A DNA stretch of 64,000 bases from Thermodesulfobacterium hydrogeniphilum (GCF_000746255.1 NZ_JQKW01000011.1:1-64000), one strand, 5' to 3'. Positions 1 through 11,635 are shown, counted from the stretch's first letter. Program-made: numbers and translations. The notes: generated by a model from the letters alone, not told the origin.

Positions 1-259
1 ATAGAGCTTCTCTATCTCTGGGGATGTTTAGATTAAGTAGACCGAAAAGGCAAGCTAATTCTCTTTCGTAAAAACCATTAGCTTTGTTTTTAGGATTTTG
101 TTCTTTTTGTTGTTTAAGAAATAGTTCTCTTTGTTTAAGCATAAGGAGATTGAGAAGTTGTTCAGCGATGAAGGTTAAAGCCTCATAAGAAGTAGAATTT
201 TGAGCTTCTCTGATAAGTTTTTCAATTTCAGCATTTAAATCAATCTCTTTTACTTCCAT
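1..259 (-). CDS. IS256-family transposase, N-terminal part (runs off window)
   Basis: An open frame begins at an ATG at 259 behind a strong AGGAGG site and continues without a stop to the window edge, giving 86 codons. The peptide contains NGFYERELACLFG followed by NLNIPRDRE. This matches the conserved N-terminal block of IS256/Mutator transposases, where a substrate-binding segment precedes the DDE catalytic core. The catalytic part lies outside the window, so whether the element is intact cannot be judged. It is divergently oriented from rpsO. Confidence 0.8.
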   Translation of the reverse strand, partial: MEVKEIDLNAEIEKLIREAQNSTSYEALTFIAEQLLNLLMLKQRELFLKQQKEQNPKNKANGFYERELACLFGLLNLNIPRDREAL

Positions 260-709
260 TTCTTTAACCTCCTCCTTACTCTCTTATTTCTCTATACTAT
301 CATAAATCAGACATAATTTAAATAATACTTCCTTTTAGATAGTTTTTATTTAAAATTTGAGAGTAGGAGTAAAAGGGGTTTTATTTAAAAAATGGGGGTA
401 TTGTGCTTAGAAAATAATTAAAGTAGGAATTTTAATTGGGTTTATTTTTAATTTTTACGAATTTTTTAAGAAGAGTTAATTTTTGGGGAAGATTTTTTTT
501 TAAAATTTTTGGATAGGGCTTCACAATAAAGTTTCAATTTATAGCATGAAAAAAATGATTTTGGGTAAATTTTTTACTCCTTCAACCTTAAGCGGGAATT
601 TTGGTTTTGAATTTTGTATTTTTTAAAAAACGGTTTATAATTATAATGTGCTTGGGGAAAGGGTTAATCCTTCTCCAGGCTTAAAAATAAATTAAAGGAG
701 GGATAAATT
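260..709. other. Intergenic region between transposase and rpsO, with probable IS end
   Basis: This 450-base, very AT-rich stretch has no convincing gene. Read away from the transposase, the segment around 308-335 resembles the terminal inverted repeat style of IS256 elements (a GGAAGTATT...AATTATGTCTG type end on the minus strand). The element boundary may therefore lie near 335, but the partner repeat is outside the window and no target duplication can be checked. The rpsO promoter and 5' leader occupy about 614-709. A short G-rich/C-rich potential hairpin near 654-678 precedes the rpsO ribosome binding site and could be a regulatory leader. That last point is inference only. Confidence 0.4.
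614..641 (+). promoter_or_regulatory. Probable sigma70 promoter of rpsO
   Basis: TTGTAT at 614-619 and TATAAT at 636-641 are separated by 16 bases. A second TATAAT overlaps downstream at 642-647. The start codon of rpsO lies about 65 bases further on, behind AAAGGAGGG. Confidence 0.45.
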
Positions 710-979
710 ATGCCTTTAGATCCAGAAATTAAAAAAGAGATTATTGAAAAATTTCAACGCCATCCCAATGATACAGGGTCTCCAGAAGTACAAATTGCAC
801 TTCTAACTGCAAGAATTAAACAATTGGAAGAACATCTTAAAATACATCGTAAAGATTTTCATTCAAGAAGAGGTCTTATGAAAATCATTGGTCAAAGAAG
901 AGCTCTTTTAAATTATCTTAAAAGGACCGATTTTAATAGATATAGAAATCTCCTTCAATCCTTGGGTCTAAAAAAATAA
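710..979 (+). CDS. rpsO: 30S ribosomal protein S15
   Basis: This 89-residue protein has the usual length of S15, which binds the central domain of 16S rRNA in the small subunit. Family signatures visible are [14 protein letters not shown] near the N-terminus, the basic [11 protein letters not shown] segment, and [10 protein letters not shown] in the C-terminal half. The start has a strong AAAGGAGGG site. The gene stands alone here rather than next to pnp, and ends at a long bidirectional terminator shared with rpoC. S15 commonly represses its own mRNA; the short leader could serve that purpose but I cannot show it. Confidence 0.97.
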   Translation: MPLDPEIKKEIIEKFQRHPNDTGSPEVQIALLTARIKQLEEHLKIHRKDFHSRRGLMKIIGQRRALLNYLKRTDFNRYRNLLQSLGLKK

Positions 980-1001
980 TCTTCTAATATTTAAAAATAA
1001 T

Positions 1002-1037
1002 AAAAAAGGGGTAGGATTTAAATCCTACCCCTTTTTT
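1002..1037. terminator. Bidirectional rho-independent terminator between rpsO and rpoC
   Basis: A perfect 36-base palindrome has an 18-bp stem: an A6 run, then GGGGTAGGATTT and its complement, ending in a T6 run. Both strands carry a T tract after the stem, so it can stop transcription from rpsO on the plus strand and from the rpoBC operon on the minus strand. Confidence 0.9.
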
Positions 1038-1058
1038 ATTCTCCAGTATTAAAAGCTT

Positions 1059-4000
1059 TTAAACCCAACCTTTTTCTTCATAGATAATTCTGCCAGTTCC
1101 AGCAGGAATAAGTCTACCTATGATCACATTTTCTTTTAATCCTTTAAGATAATCTACTTTACCTGCAATAGAAGCCTCTGTTAAAACTCTGGTAGTTTCT
1201 TGGAATGAAGCTGCAGATAACCAAGATTCTGTAAGCAACGCTGCTTTTGTAATTCCAAGAATAATAGGTTCTGCTACTGCGGGTTTGCCACCCTGAGCTA
1301 TAACCTTTTCATTCTCCTCTTCAAATTTTACTTTATCTACAATTTCTCCTATCATGAAATTGGTATCACCCACTTCTTTTATTTTAACTTTTTTTAACAT
1401 TTGTTTTACAATAACCTCAAAGTGTTTATCATTTATTTTAACACCCTGTAATCTATAAACTTCCTGTATCTCTTCAACTAAAAATCGCGCTACTCCTTTT
1501 ATCCCTTTTATTTTTAAAATATCATGAGGATTTGGAGAACCTTCTATCAAAGGATCTCCAGCTTTAACTACATCTCCTTCTCTAACAACTATATATTTTC
1601 CTTTAGAAATATAATACTCTAAAGGCTCTCCAACTTCGGGTTGAATAACTATTTTCTTTTTACCTCTTGTTTCTTTTTCAAATACAACTCTCCCATCAAT
1701 TTCTGTAATAATAGCATAATCCTTAGGCTTACGAGCTTCAAAGAGATCAGTAACCTTAGGTAAACCACCTGTAATATCCTTAGCTTTTAAAGTCTCTCTT
1801 GGAATTCTTGCAATAACATCTCCAGCATGGACATAATCTCCTTCTTGAACACTAATAATTGCTCCCACAGGCAATTCATAACGGGCTTTTCCTCTACCTT
1901 CAGGTAGATCAATAGTTCTTCCTTTTTCATCTTTTATAGAAATACGAGGACGATAATCTGTAAGTTTATAGTCTCTTACAATAATACTAACTCTTCCTGT
2001 AGTAGGATCAATTTTTTCATCAACTGTTACTCCATCTATAATATCTCCAAATTTTACTCTTCCTGATACTTCAGTAATAATAGGTGTAGTATAAGGATCC
2101 CATTCTACTAATAAATCACCTGGTTTTACTTCCTGTTTTTCTTCTACTCTTATTTTAGCTCCATAAGTTACAGGATATTTTTCTATAATTCTGCCATCTG
2201 GAGATACTATAGCTATTTCTCCCTGTCTGTTTAAAGCTACTAATGTCCCATCCTCTCTTCTTACCTTTCTTATGTTAATAAATTCCACTTTACCTTGAGA
2301 TTGAGCTCTATGCTCATTTTGTTCAAGAGCTTTACCTACTGCTCCTCCAATATGGAACGTTCTCATAGTAAGCTGAGTTCCAGGTTCTCCAATTGATTGA
2401 GCAGCAATTATTCCCACAGCCTCTCCAATCTCTACTAATTTACCTGTGGCAAGATCTCTTCCATAACACTTCCTACAAACTCCGTGTTTAGCTTCACAAG
2501 TAAGAACAGATCTAATAGTAACTTTTTCAATTCCAGCTTCTTTCATTTTTTTAACTGCTAATTCATCTATTTCTTCATTAGCTTTTACTATTACTTCACC
2601 TGATATAGGATCAACAATATCTTCTAAAGCCACTCTTCCAAGAACTCTATCCCAAACTGGTTCAATAATCTCACCTGCCTCAATAAGGTGTCCTATTTCT
2701 ATACCATCTATAGTTCCGCAGTCCTCTTCGGTAACTATACAATCTTGAGCTACATCTACTAACTTACGGGTAAGATAACCTGCATTAGCAGTTTTAAGAG
2801 CTGTATCCGCAAGTCCTTTACGAGCACCATGAGTAGAAACAAAATACTCAAGAACTGACAAACCTTCCCTAAAATTGCTCTTAATAGGTGTTTCAATAAT
2901 TTCTCCAGATGGTTTAGCCATCAAACCTCTCATACCTGCAAGCTGTCTTATCTGATCTTTAGAACCACGTGCCCCAGAAAAAGCCATAATATAAACAGGA
3001 TTAAAACTTGGACCCTTTACCTTTTCTCCATTAGGTCCTATATATTCCTTTGTTTCCATTTCTTTGATCATCTCTTCCGTAACTTTTTCAGTAGCATTAG
3101 ACCAAATATCTACAGCTTTATTGTATCTCTCACTTTCAGTAATTAAACCTTCTCTATACTGATCCCAAATCTCTGCTACCTTTTTTTCAGCCTCTTCTAA
3201 AATTTGAGCTTTTTTCTTGGGAATAGTTAAATAATCTACAGAAATGGATAAAGCTGCCTCTGTAGCTTGAGCAAAACCTAAATCTTTAAGTCTATCAGCG
3301 AAAATAACAGTCTTTTTAAGACCTGCTCTACGGTAAGATATATCTATAAGCTTTTGCAACTCTTTTTTAGTAAGTGGTTTATTATATTCTTCAAAATCTA
3401 TTTCTTCAGGAACAATAGTAGAAAATATTACTCTTCCCACTGTGGTTTCTATAAGTTTTCCCTTTATTTTAACTCTAATTTTAGCCTGCAAATCAACAGC
3501 ACCTGTTTGGTAAGCTAAAATAACCTCATCTTTATCCTTAAAAATTTTACCCTCACCTTTGGCAAAGGGTCTTTCTATAGTCATATAAAAAATACCAAGA
3601 ACCATATCTTGGGTAGGATAAACAACAGGAATTCCATTAGCAGGTAAAAGTATGTTATTTGTAGAAAGAATTAAAACTCTATTTTCAACCTGAGCTTCTA
3701 CAGAAAGCGGCACATGAACAGCCATCTGGTCTCCATCAAAGTCTGCATTATAAGCAACACAAACCAAAGGATGGAGCTGAATAGCTTTAGTATCAATTAA
3801 CACAGGCTCAAAAGCCTGGATTCCAAGCCTGTGTAATGTAGGAGCACGATTAAGCATAATAGGATATTCTTTTACAATTTCATCTAAAGCATCCCATACT
3901 GCAGGATGTTCTTCTTCTACCAATCTTTTTGCAGTCTTTATATTAGTAGCATATCCATGTTTTTCTAACCAACCGTAAATATAAGGTTTAAAAAGCTCTA

Positions 4001-5120
4001 AAGCCATCTTTTTTGGCAGACCACATTGATGCATCCTTAGTTCAGGTCCAGCAACTATTACTGATCTTCCAGAAAAATCCACTCTTTTACCAAGAAGATT
4101 CTGTCTAAATCTACCCTGTTTACCCTTTAAAACATCAGACAAACTTTTTAAAGGTCTTCTATTTGGTCCCATTACAGGACGCCCTCTTCTACCGTTATCA
4201 AAAAGCGCATCAACAGCTTCCTGAAGCATTCTTTTTTCATTCTTCAAAATGATATCAGGAGCATCAAGATCTATAAGCTTTTTCAGTCTTACATTACGAT
4301 TGATAACTCTTCTATATAAATCATTTAAATCTGAAGTTGCAAATCTTCCACCTTCCAAAGGAACTAAAGGTCTTAATTCAGGAGGAATAACAGGGATAAC
4401 TTGTAAGATCATCCATTCAGGTTTATTTCCAGAGAATTTAAAAGCACGAGCCAATTGTAAACGTTTACCCAGTTTCTTTCTACGAGCTTCACTGTGAGTG
4501 GTCTGCATTTCTATTTGAATATCTTGAATTAATTTATCCAAATCTAAATTTTTCAAAAGCTCATAAATCGCAGCAGCTCCTGTATCAGCTATAATTTGAT
4601 CTCCATACATTTCTTTAAGAGTATAATATTTATCTTCAGTAAGAATAGTTCCCACAGGAAATTCATCTATCTGACTTTCAATAACTACATATTTTTCTAA
4701 ATAAAGTATAGACTCCACTTCTTTAAGAGTCATATTAAGTAAAAGCCCAATTTTGCTTGGTATACTTCTTAAATACCAGATATGAGCTACAGGTGCAGCA
4801 AGTTCTATATGCCCCATTCTTTCTCTTCTTACCTTGCTCTGAATAACCTCAACTCCACATTTTTCACAAATAACTCCTCTATGTTTCATTCCTTTATATT
4901 TTCCACAAAGACACTCAAAATCTCTTACAGGACCAAAAATTTTAGCACAAAAAAGTCCATCTTTTTCAGGTTTTAAAGTCCTGTAATTTATAGTTTCTGG
5001 CTTTTTTACCTCTCCATAACTCCATTCTCTTATTTTTTCAGGAGAGGCTATTCCTAATTTTATAGCTCTTATTTTCATTAAATCCTTTGGTTTTTCTAAA
5101 ATTGAAAGGAGTTCTTTCAT
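1059..5120 (-). CDS. rpoC: DNA-directed RNA polymerase subunit beta'
   Basis: This is the 1353-residue beta' subunit of RNA polymerase. The N-terminal zinc site is visible as C70, C72, C85 and C88. The catalytic magnesium-binding [15 protein letters not shown] motif lies near residue 455-470. The second zinc cluster, with CRKC after CEAKHGVC, is near residue 880. The trigger-loop region has [14 protein letters not shown]. The start is supported by an AGGGGG site. The gene follows rpoB after 22 bases and is the last gene of the operon, ending at the 1002-1037 terminator. Length and domain order are ordinary. Confidence 0.98.
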   Translation of the reverse strand: MKELLSILEKPKDLMKIRAIKLGIASPEKIREWSYGEVKKPETINYRTLKPEKDGLFCAKIFGPVRDFECLCGKYKGMKHRGVICEKCGVEVIQSKVRRERMGHIELAAPVAHIWYLRSIPSKIGLLLNMTLKEVESILYLEKYVVIESQIDEFPVGTILTEDKYYTLKEMYGDQIIADTGAAAIYELLKNLDLDKLIQDIQIEMQTTHSEARRKKLGKRLQLARAFKFSGNKPEWMILQVIPVIPPELRPLVPLEGGRFATSDLNDLYRRVINRNVRLKKLIDLDAPDIILKNEKRMLQEAVDALFDNGRRGRPVMGPNRRPLKSLSDVLKGKQGRFRQNLLGKRVDFSGRSVIVAGPELRMHQCGLPKKMALELFKPYIYGWLEKHGYATNIKTAKRLVEEEHPAVWDALDEIVKEYPIMLNRAPTLHRLGIQAFEPVLIDTKAIQLHPLVCVAYNADFDGDQMAVHVPLSVEAQVENRVLILSTNNILLPANGIPVVYPTQDMVLGIFYMTIERPFAKGEGKIFKDKDEVILAYQTGAVDLQAKIRVKIKGKLIETTVGRVIFSTIVPEEIDFEEYNKPLTKKELQKLIDISYRRAGLKKTVIFADRLKDLGFAQATEAALSISVDYLTIPKKKAQILEEAEKKVAEIWDQYREGLITESERYNKAVDIWSNATEKVTEEMIKEMETKEYIGPNGEKVKGPSFNPVYIMAFSGARGSKDQIRQLAGMRGLMAKPSGEIIETPIKSNFREGLSVLEYFVSTHGARKGLADTALKTANAGYLTRKLVDVAQDCIVTEEDCGTIDGIEIGHLIEAGEIIEPVWDRVLGRVALEDIVDPISGEVIVKANEEIDELAVKKMKEAGIEKVTIRSVLTCEAKHGVCRKCYGRDLATGKLVEIGEAVGIIAAQSIGEPGTQLTMRTFHIGGAVGKALEQNEHRAQSQGKVEFINIRKVRREDGTLVALNRQGEIAIVSPDGRIIEKYPVTYGAKIRVEEKQEVKPGDLLVEWDPYTTPIITEVSGRVKFGDIIDGVTVDEKIDPTTGRVSIIVRDYKLTDYRPRISIKDEKGRTIDLPEGRGKARYELPVGAIISVQEGDYVHAGDVIARIPRETLKAKDITGGLPKVTDLFEARKPKDYAIITEIDGRVVFEKETRGKKKIVIQPEVGEPLEYYISKGKYIVVREGDVVKAGDPLIEGSPNPHDILKIKGIKGVARFLVEEIQEVYRLQGVKINDKHFEVIVKQMLKKVKIKEVGDTNFMIGEIVDKVKFEEENEKVIAQGGKPAVAEPIILGITKAALLTESWLSAASFQETTRVLTEASIAGKVDYLKGLKENVIIGRLIPAGTGRIIYEEKGWV

Positions 5121-5142
5121 TATAAATACACCCCCTTTTATA

Positions 5143-8100
5143 TTAATCTTCTAATTCTTCTATTAATTCTATATCAAGGCAAAGCCCTTGTAATTCTTTC
5201 ATTAATACTTTAAAACTTTCAGGCATACCTCCTTCTAAGAAATTTTTACCCTTTACTAATTTTTCATACATCTTTGTTCTTCCTTCTACATCATCACTTT
5301 TAACAGTAAGAAATTCGTGTAAAGTATAAGCTGCACCATAAGCTTCTATAGCCCAGACCTCCATCTCCCCCAATCTCTGTCCGCCAAATTGAGATTTTCC
5401 ACCAAGTGGTTGCTGAGTAATTAAAGAATAAGGACCTGTAGAACGAGCATGTATCTTATCATCTACTAAATGATGCAATTTAAGCATATGCATATATCCT
5501 ACAGTAACAGGCTCTTTAAAAGGTTCTCCTGTCATACCATTATAAAGAATAGTTGTTCCGCTTTCACTTAAACCAGCTAACTTAAGCCATTTTTTAATCT
5601 CTTCTTCTTTAGCACCAGCAAAAACAGGTGTTGCAATGGGTATTCCATCAATAAATCCTTTTGCAAGTTCTATTATTTCTTCATCACTTTTACCTTCTAC
5701 TAATCTCTCATATTCATCCTTATAAAAAATCTCTTTTAATAAGGCTTTCACACTTTCTACTTGATATTCCTGAGCAAGCTTAGCAATCTTTTTACCTAAT
5801 TCTTTACAAGCCCAGCCAAGATGAGTTTCTAAAAGCTGTCCTATATTCATACGAGAGGGAACACCAAGAGGAGAAAGAATCATATCTACAGGTGTGCCAT
5901 CTGGCAAATATGGCATATCTTCAATAGGAACTATTTTAGAAACAACTCCTTTATTTCCATGTCTTCCAGCCATTTTATCTCCGGGCTGAAGTTTTCTCTT
6001 CATAGCTACATATACCTTAACAATCTTCAAAACACCTGGAGGAAGCTCATCTCCTTTTTTAATTTTGTTAATTTTAGCTTCATATTCATCCATAATTTGT
6101 TTTCTCTTCTTCTCATAAGCTTTTAAAATCCTGGATACCACATCCTTCTTAGAAGATGGAACAATATCCTTTATTTTGGAAAGCAAAGAAGCAGGTATAG
6201 ATTTTAATAAATCTAAAGTAAATTCATCATTTTTATTAATATAAATTTCTTCTTCTTTTTCTAAATTATTTGTAGCCTTTTCACCTTGTAATACTTGAGC
6301 CAAGGTATTAATTACTCCTCTTGTAAGGACCTCTAAAATATCTGCCTGATTTCTTAATAGTCTTGCTATAGCTTCATCTTCTTTCTGTTTAGCTCTTATA
6401 TCCTTTTCCAAACCTTTACGGGTAAGAATTTTTGTATCTATTACTATACCTTCTATCCCTGCTGGAACTCTTAAAGAAGTATCTTTTACATCCTTAGCTT
6501 TTTCTCCAAAAATTGCTCTCAAAAGTCTTTCTTCAGGAGTAAGAGTGGTTTCACCTTTAGGAGTAACTTTTCCTACTAAAATATCACCTGGTCTTACATA
6601 ACTCCCTATTTTAACAATACCACTCTCATCCAAATTAGCTAAAAGTTCGTCCCCTACATTAGGTAAATCTCTGGTGATTTCTTCTCTCCCAAGTTTGGTT
6701 TCCCTTGCTACACATTCAAATTCTTCAATATGTATAGAAGTAAAAACATCATCTTTAACCAATCTTTCAGATATTATTATAGAGTCCTCAAAATTATATC
6801 CTCTCCAAGGCATAAAAGCTACTAATATATCTTTTCCAAGAGCAAGTTCTCCATGATCAATAGAAGGACCATCTGCTAAAATATCACCCTTTTTAATTCT
6901 CTGACCTGGTTTTACTATAGGCTTTTGATTAAAAGTGGTATTTTGGTTTGATTTTTTCCACTTAATCAATTCATAAATTTTTATTTCTGGAAGTTCTCCC
7001 TCTTTACTGTCATATCTTACTACTATTCTTGTGCTATCTACATCTTCTACAATACCATCTTTTTCAGCTATTATAATCATCCCTGAATTAAGAGCTACAG
7101 CTTTTTCCATTCCAGAACCAATAAGAGGTCTTTGGGTTTTTATTAAAGGTACTGCCTGTCTTTGCATGTTAGAACCCATGAGAGCACGGTTGGCATCGTC
7201 ATGTTCCAAGAAAGGTATTAAGGAACTGGAGACGCTGACTATTTGTGCAGGAAAAAGATCAACAAGATCCACTTCATCTCTATGAGCTACAATAAAATCA
7301 CCATTTTTTCTGGCAGGAACATACTCGTCTAAAATATTTCCTTCTTTATCTATCCTAATAGTGGACTGAGCAATCACCAGATCTTTTTCTTCTGCAGCAT
7401 TTAAATAAATGACCTGTTTAGTAACCTTTCCGTTTTTTACCAATCTATAAGGTGTTTGTAAAAATCCATAGGGATTGGTTTGAGCATAGGTAGTAGGAGA
7501 CACTATCAAACCAATATTAGGACCTTCAGGGGTCTCAATAGGACAAATTCTCCCATAGTGACTGGGATGAACATCTCTAACCTCAAAACCCGCTCTTTCT
7601 CTTGTTAATCCTCCAGGACCTAAAGCTGAAAGCCTTCTTTTATGTGTGAGCATAGAAAGTACATTAGTCTGATCCATGAATTGGGAAAGTTGTCCCTGAG
7701 CAAAAAATTCCTTTACAGCTGCTATAACAGGTTTACTATTAATTAACTCTGCTGGGGTAACAGCTTCTAATTCTTGTAACTGAAGCTTTTCTTTAATGGC
7801 TCTTTCCATTCTCATTAAACCAATCAGAAATTGATTCTCAACCAATTCCCCTACCGCTCTTACTCTTCTATTGGCTAAACTATCTATATCATCTCCTTCC
7901 TCTTCTCTTTCTTTTAAACGAATCAATTCTTTTAATATAGCTATAATATCTTCCAAAGTGAGTATTCTTTGAGTAATAGGTATATCTAAATTTAAACGTA
8001 AGTTGATCTTATACCTTCCAATCTCAGACAAATCATAAGTAGCAGGATCAAAAAACAGAGATCTAAAATACGCTTCAGCTACTTCTAAAGTTACAGGACT

Positions 8101-9237
8101 GGATGGCCTCATTTTTTTGTATATTTCTATTAAAGCATCTTCTTTTGTTTTAGACTTATCTGTTTTTAAAGCATCTCTTAAAGCTGAAGTATAACGATGG
8201 GTATCCATAAAAAGAACTTCTATTTCTTTTATATTTTTTTCTCTAAGTTCTTGTAATTTTTCCTTAGTAATTTCTTTATTTACTTCTAATAATATCTCTC
8301 CTGTTTCTGGATCAACTATCTCCTTAGCACAAGCTTTACCTATAAGAACCTCATCAGGTAACTTTATAGTGTTTATACCTGCTTTTTTTAATCTTCTAAT
8401 TATGCCTATACTTATAACTTTGCCTTTTTTTACTAATACATCCCCTGTTTCCGGATGTATGATATCTATCATAGCTTTTTGCCCGGATAACAATTCATAA
8501 TCTATAAATAGCTCCACTCCATCTTCTAAAATCTTGTATTTTTCTGTAGGATAAAATAAAGAAAGAATTTCTTCATCAGTCAATCCCATGGCTTTAAGAA
8601 ATACTGTAGCACTAATATTTTTTCTTTTATCAATTCTTACTAAAAATCTTCCTTTATAATCATAAATAAAATCTAACCAAGAACCTTTTACAGGAATAAC
8701 TCTACCTATATAGGTCAGTCTTCCAGCTTTAGCATGAGTTTTATCTTTTTCAAAAATAACACCGGGAGATCTTTGAAGTTGATTAACTACTGCTCTTTCT
8801 GTTCCATTTATAATAAATCTTCCATCTTCTGTCATAATAGGGATAGCACCAAAGTATATTTCCTGTTCTTTTATATCTTTTATACTTTTTACTCCTGTTT
8901 CTGGATCCATATCATAAGTAACCAAACGAACTCTAAGTTTCATAGGGGCTTCATAGGTAAGCCCTTTTTCTTTAGCTTCATCTGGAGTGAGTTCTGGTTC
9001 TAAGATTTTATAATCTATATATTCTAAAACAGCTGTTTCAGAATAATCTTTTATAGGAAATACAGATTTAAAGCATCTATGAATTCCCACATCATTTCGT
9101 CTATCTGGAGGGGTATTAGCCTGAAGGAAACGATTATAAGATTCCTTGGGAATCTTTAAAAGATATGGCACATCTTTTATTTGTTTTACTTTAGCAAAGC
9201 TTTTTCTAACTCTGAGATTTTGATTAGAATTAGACAT
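5143..9237 (-). CDS. rpoB: DNA-directed RNA polymerase subunit beta
   Basis: This is the beta subunit of RNA polymerase, 1364 residues with the start chosen here. The rifampicin-pocket region is present ([11 protein letters not shown], then [12 protein letters not shown]), as are the [15 protein letters not shown] motif and the C-terminal [18 protein letters not shown]-type segment. An upstream in-frame start at 9276 would add 13 residues. I prefer ATG 9237 because AAGGAGGGG sits just before it and the protein then begins [14 protein letters not shown], the usual RpoB beginning. The longer frame would also run into the hairpin at 9276-9313. It is followed by rpoC. Confidence 0.97.
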   Translation of the reverse strand: MSNSNQNLRVRKSFAKVKQIKDVPYLLKIPKESYNRFLQANTPPDRRNDVGIHRCFKSVFPIKDYSETAVLEYIDYKILEPELTPDEAKEKGLTYEAPMKLRVRLVTYDMDPETGVKSIKDIKEQEIYFGAIPIMTEDGRFIINGTERAVVNQLQRSPGVIFEKDKTHAKAGRLTYIGRVIPVKGSWLDFIYDYKGRFLVRIDKRKNISATVFLKAMGLTDEEILSLFYPTEKYKILEDGVELFIDYELLSGQKAMIDIIHPETGDVLVKKGKVISIGIIRRLKKAGINTIKLPDEVLIGKACAKEIVDPETGEILLEVNKEITKEKLQELREKNIKEIEVLFMDTHRYTSALRDALKTDKSKTKEDALIEIYKKMRPSSPVTLEVAEAYFRSLFFDPATYDLSEIGRYKINLRLNLDIPITQRILTLEDIIAILKELIRLKEREEEGDDIDSLANRRVRAVGELVENQFLIGLMRMERAIKEKLQLQELEAVTPAELINSKPVIAAVKEFFAQGQLSQFMDQTNVLSMLTHKRRLSALGPGGLTRERAGFEVRDVHPSHYGRICPIETPEGPNIGLIVSPTTYAQTNPYGFLQTPYRLVKNGKVTKQVIYLNAAEEKDLVIAQSTIRIDKEGNILDEYVPARKNGDFIVAHRDEVDLVDLFPAQIVSVSSSLIPFLEHDDANRALMGSNMQRQAVPLIKTQRPLIGSGMEKAVALNSGMIIIAEKDGIVEDVDSTRIVVRYDSKEGELPEIKIYELIKWKKSNQNTTFNQKPIVKPGQRIKKGDILADGPSIDHGELALGKDILVAFMPWRGYNFEDSIIISERLVKDDVFTSIHIEEFECVARETKLGREEITRDLPNVGDELLANLDESGIVKIGSYVRPGDILVGKVTPKGETTLTPEERLLRAIFGEKAKDVKDTSLRVPAGIEGIVIDTKILTRKGLEKDIRAKQKEDEAIARLLRNQADILEVLTRGVINTLAQVLQGEKATNNLEKEEEIYINKNDEFTLDLLKSIPASLLSKIKDIVPSSKKDVVSRILKAYEKKRKQIMDEYEAKINKIKKGDELPPGVLKIVKVYVAMKRKLQPGDKMAGRHGNKGVVSKIVPIEDMPYLPDGTPVDMILSPLGVPSRMNIGQLLETHLGWACKELGKKIAKLAQEYQVESVKALLKEIFYKDEYERLVEGKSDEEIIELAKGFIDGIPIATPVFAGAKEEEIKKWLKLAGLSESGTTILYNGMTGEPFKEPVTVGYMHMLKLHHLVDDKIHARSTGPYSLITQQPLGGKSQFGGQRLGEMEVWAIEAYGAAYTLHEFLTVKSDDVEGRTKMYEKLVKGKNFLEGGMPESFKVLMKELQGLCLDIELIEELED

Positions 9238-9275
9238 GTTTAAATTCCCCTCCTTGAAAATTTTAAATAATGACA

Positions 9276-9313
9276 AAAAGGGTTTTCCCCTTTATAAAGA
9301 GGAAAACCCTTTT
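9276..9313 (-). promoter_or_regulatory. Hairpin between rplL and rpoB (attenuator or RNA-processing site)
   Basis: A 13-bp perfect stem (AAAAGGGTTTTCC with its complement) encloses a 12-base loop that contains the self-complementary CTTTATAAAG. Read in the operon direction it ends in a run of five T, so it looks like a weak terminator. In Escherichia coli the rplL-rpoB gap carries an attenuator and an RNase III site that lower polymerase-subunit expression relative to L7/L12. The same role here is inference from position and structure. Confidence 0.65.
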
Positions 9314-9360
9314 ATATTCTTTTATAGCTTTTATAGAATATTTTTTAATAATGATCAAGG

Positions 9361-9753
9361 CTATTTTATTTCTACTTTTGCCCCTGCTTCTTCTAATTTT
9401 TTCTTAATTTCTTCAGCTTCTTCCTTAGAAACACCTGTTTTTACTGGTTTTGGAGCACTTTCTACTAAATCTTTGGCTTCTTTTAATCCTAAACCTGTAA
9501 TTTCTCTTACTGCTTTTATTACCTGAATTTTATTACCACCTATTTCACTTAAAATAACATCAAATTCTGTCTTTTCTTCAGCAGGTGCTGCTCCTTCAGC
9601 AGCTCCTGGGGCAGCTCCAACTGCAGCAACTGCTGCAACAGGTGCAGCAGCAGATACTCCAAATTTCTCCTCAAGTTCTTTAATAAATTCAGATAACTCT
9701 AAAACACTCATGTTTGCAATAAATTCAATCACTTCTTCCTTTGTTACCGGCAT
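9361..9753 (-). CDS. rplL: 50S ribosomal protein L7/L12
   Basis: This 130-residue stalk protein has an N-terminal dimerisation domain (residues 1 to about 35), an Ala/Pro/Gly-rich hinge (about 36-60) and a C-terminal factor-binding domain. The latter contains [24 protein letters not shown] and ends in GAKVEIK. It recruits translation GTPases and binds L10. It has a good AGGAGGG site and lies 25 bases after rplJ. The hinge is typically low in complexity. Confidence 0.97.
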   Translation of the reverse strand: MPVTKEEVIEFIANMSVLELSEFIKELEEKFGVSAAAPVAAVAAVGAAPGAAEGAAPAEEKTEFDVILSEIGGNKIQVIKAVREITGLGLKEAKDLVESAPKPVKTGVSKEEAEEIKKKLEEAGAKVEIK

Positions 9754-9778
9754 TTCTAACCCTCCTTTTTATTTTCTT

Positions 9779-10306
9779 TTATTCACCTTTTGCTTTCTTT
9801 TCTTCAATAGCTTTAAGCACATATAAAAAGTTTCTAAGCACAGCAGCAAGTACTCCCACAAAATTAGAAATAGGAGCCTGCAAGGTTCCAAGTAATTGAG
9901 CAAGTAATACTTCTTTAGAAGGTAGTTTAACTAATTGCTCTATTGCTTCAGCATTATAACCTTTACCCTGAATTACAAATCCTCTTAATTGTAAGGATGT
10001 ATGTTCTTTAACAAATTCATGTAAAACTTTAGCAACTTCAACAGGGTCTTTATAAACAAACACCAAAGCTGTTGGCCCTTCCACATAATCATTTACCGGA
10101 TGAGCTGGTGTTTCCTGAGAAGCTATCCTTATTAAAGTATTTTTAGCTATTCTAAATTCTCCACCTTTTTCTCTTATAAGCTTTCTTATCTCATTACTTT
10201 CAGCAGCTGTAAATCCTCTATATGTGGTTATAAAAACCCCTTCACATTTAAGAAACTTCTCTTTCAAATTTTTGATAATTTCTGCTTTTTGTGCTCGGGT
10301 AAGCAA
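9779..10306 (-). CDS. rplJ: 50S ribosomal protein L10
   Basis: This 175-residue protein forms the base of the ribosomal stalk and carries L7/L12 dimers on its C-terminal helix. Visible family features are the N-terminal KAEIIKNLKEKF, the FRIAKNTLIRIA segment and the central EGPTALVFVYKDPVEVAKVL. The C-terminal part has LLGTLQAPISNFVGVLAAVLRN and a charged EEKKAKGE tail. It is preceded by a long structured leader (see 10330-10460) through which L10 probably represses translation of rplJ-rplL. Confidence 0.97.
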   Translation of the reverse strand: MLTRAQKAEIIKNLKEKFLKCEGVFITTYRGFTAAESNEIRKLIREKGGEFRIAKNTLIRIASQETPAHPVNDYVEGPTALVFVYKDPVEVAKVLHEFVKEHTSLQLRGFVIQGKGYNAEAIEQLVKLPSKEVLLAQLLGTLQAPISNFVGVLAAVLRNFLYVLKAIEEKKAKGE

Positions 10307-10329
10307 GGTTTACCTCCTTAAATAAATTC

Positions 10330-10460
10330 TTCATACCGAAAGGGCACCCTTTCGCCTCAGTAGGCTGAGGGAGTACTCCCTCTATTTAAGCCTTTAAAGG
10401 CACCTACCTGTCTTAGGCCCCAAGAGTAACCCTCATAGGAAGGACTCTCCAGGGGCTTTA
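10330..10460 (-). ncRNA. Ribosomal protein L10 leader (cis-regulatory mRNA element)
   Basis: The 167-base gap between rplA and rplJ is unusually GC-rich and highly structured. On the minus strand it contains a long-range GCCCC/GGGGC helix enclosing a GAGTCC...GGACTC-type arm. It then has CTAAGACAGGTAGGTG, which resembles the conserved strand of bacterial L10 leaders, and its partner GCCTACTGAGG. Additional perfect hairpins follow: GGGAGTACTCCC at 10369-10380 and CGAAAGGG/CCCTTTCG at 10337-10354. In known systems the L10-L7/L12 complex binds this leader and represses rplJL. Recognition is by eye; a covariance model search would settle it. Confidence 0.8.
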
Positions 10461-10473
10461 TCCTAAAAATTCT

Positions 10474-11196
10474 TTAATCTCCAGAATACCTTTGTATCAA
10501 ATTTCTTACATCATTGGGATCCACTTTAATCCCAGGTCCCATGGTAGTAGAAATAGCAATTCCTTTTATATACTGTCCTTTAGCTGCAGGTGGTTTAGCC
10601 TTTAAAAGCGCATCAAAAAATGCTGCCATGTTTTCTAAAAGTTTCTTTTCGCCAAATGAAACCTTTCCTACAGGAACATGAACAACCCCACCTCTATCTA
10701 CTTTAAAATCAATTTTTCCTGCTTTTATATCTCTAACTGCCTTAGCCACATCAAAGGTTACTGTACCTGTTTTGGAACTTGGCATCAAACCACGAGGTCC
10801 TAAAATCTTACCCAGTCTACTTACAAGTGGCATCATATCAGGAGTAGCAATAACTTTATCAAATTCTAACCAGTTTTCTTTTTGAATTTTTTCTATTAAA
10901 TCTTCATCTCCTACATAATCAGCTCCTGCTTCCTTAGCTTCTTTGGCTTTTTCTCCTTTAGCAAAAACCAATACTTTAACTGTTTTACCTGTACCATGAG
11001 GCAAAACTACTGAACCTCTAACCATTTGATCAGCATGACGAGGATCTACCCCTAAATTAACTGCCACTTCCACAGTTTCATCAAATTTGGCATAAGCTGT
11101 ATCAAGAGCCAATTTTACAGCATCTTCAAAAGAATATTTTTTAGTTCTATCTACCTTAGCTAAAGCTTCTCTATATTTTTTCCCATGTTTCGCCAT
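10474..11196 (-). CDS. rplA: 50S ribosomal protein L1
   Basis: This 240-residue L1 protein forms the mobile stalk near the E site. The N-terminus [11 protein letters not shown], the [16 protein letters not shown] segment, the [15 protein letters not shown] loop, the [12 protein letters not shown]-like [16 protein letters not shown] motif and the C-terminal SSTMGPGI-type strand are all present. In other bacteria L1 autoregulates the rplKA unit. It overlaps nothing and follows rplK by 13 bases. Confidence 0.97.
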   Translation of the reverse strand: MAKHGKKYREALAKVDRTKKYSFEDAVKLALDTAYAKFDETVEVAVNLGVDPRHADQMVRGSVVLPHGTGKTVKVLVFAKGEKAKEAKEAGADYVGDEDLIEKIQKENWLEFDKVIATPDMMPLVSRLGKILGPRGLMPSSKTGTVTFDVAKAVRDIKAGKIDFKVDRGGVVHVPVGKVSFGEKKLLENMAAFFDALLKAKPPAAKGQYIKGIAISTTMGPGIKVDPNDVRNLIQRYSGD

Positions 11197-11209
11197 TTTT
11201 TCACCTCTC

Positions 11210-11635
11210 CTAATCTACAATTTCTATGCCCATACTTTTTGCAGTACCTTCTATAGTTCTCATAGCTGTTTCTAAAGATGAAGCATTCATATCTTTCATC
11301 TTCATTTTCGCAATTTCTTCAAGCTGTTTCCTTGTTACTTTACCCACAATCTCCTTACCAGGATTATGAGCTCCCACCTCAATTCCAGCAGCCTTTTTTA
11401 AAAGCACTGAAGCCGGTGGAGTTTTTAATTCAAAAGTAAAAGATCTATCAGCATAAACTGTGATCACTACCGGAATAATATATCCTTCTTGTCCACGTGT
11501 CTTTTCATTAAATGCTTTAACAAATTCCATAATATTAACACCATGTTGACCCAAAGCTGGACCAACTGGAGGCGCTGGTGTTGCTTGACCAGCAGGAATT
11601 TGCAATTTTATCTGAGCAATTACTTTCTTAGCCAT
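11210..11635 (-). CDS. rplK: 50S ribosomal protein L11
   Basis: This 141-residue protein of the GTPase-associated centre has the proline-rich thiostrepton loop [19 protein letters not shown] in the N-terminal domain. The C-terminal rRNA-binding domain contains [14 protein letters not shown] and ends [11 protein letters not shown]. Length and motifs are standard. It lies 15 bases after nusG in the same transcript. Confidence 0.97.
   Translation of the reverse strand: MAKKVIAQIKLQIPAGQATPAPPVGPALGQHGVNIMEFVKAFNEKTRGQEGYIIPVVITVYADRSFTFELKTPPASVLLKKAAGIEVGAHNPGKEIVGKVTRKQLEEIAKMKMKDMNASSLETAMRTIEGTAKSMGIEIVD

Noticed and set aside
4249-9526. Plus-strand open frames opposite rpoB, rpoC and rplL (for example 4249-4497, 7031-7285 and 9236-9526)
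   Set aside because: They are antisense shadows of strongly conserved genes, lack ribosome sites, and have Ser/Phe/Ile-rich translations typical of antisense reading.
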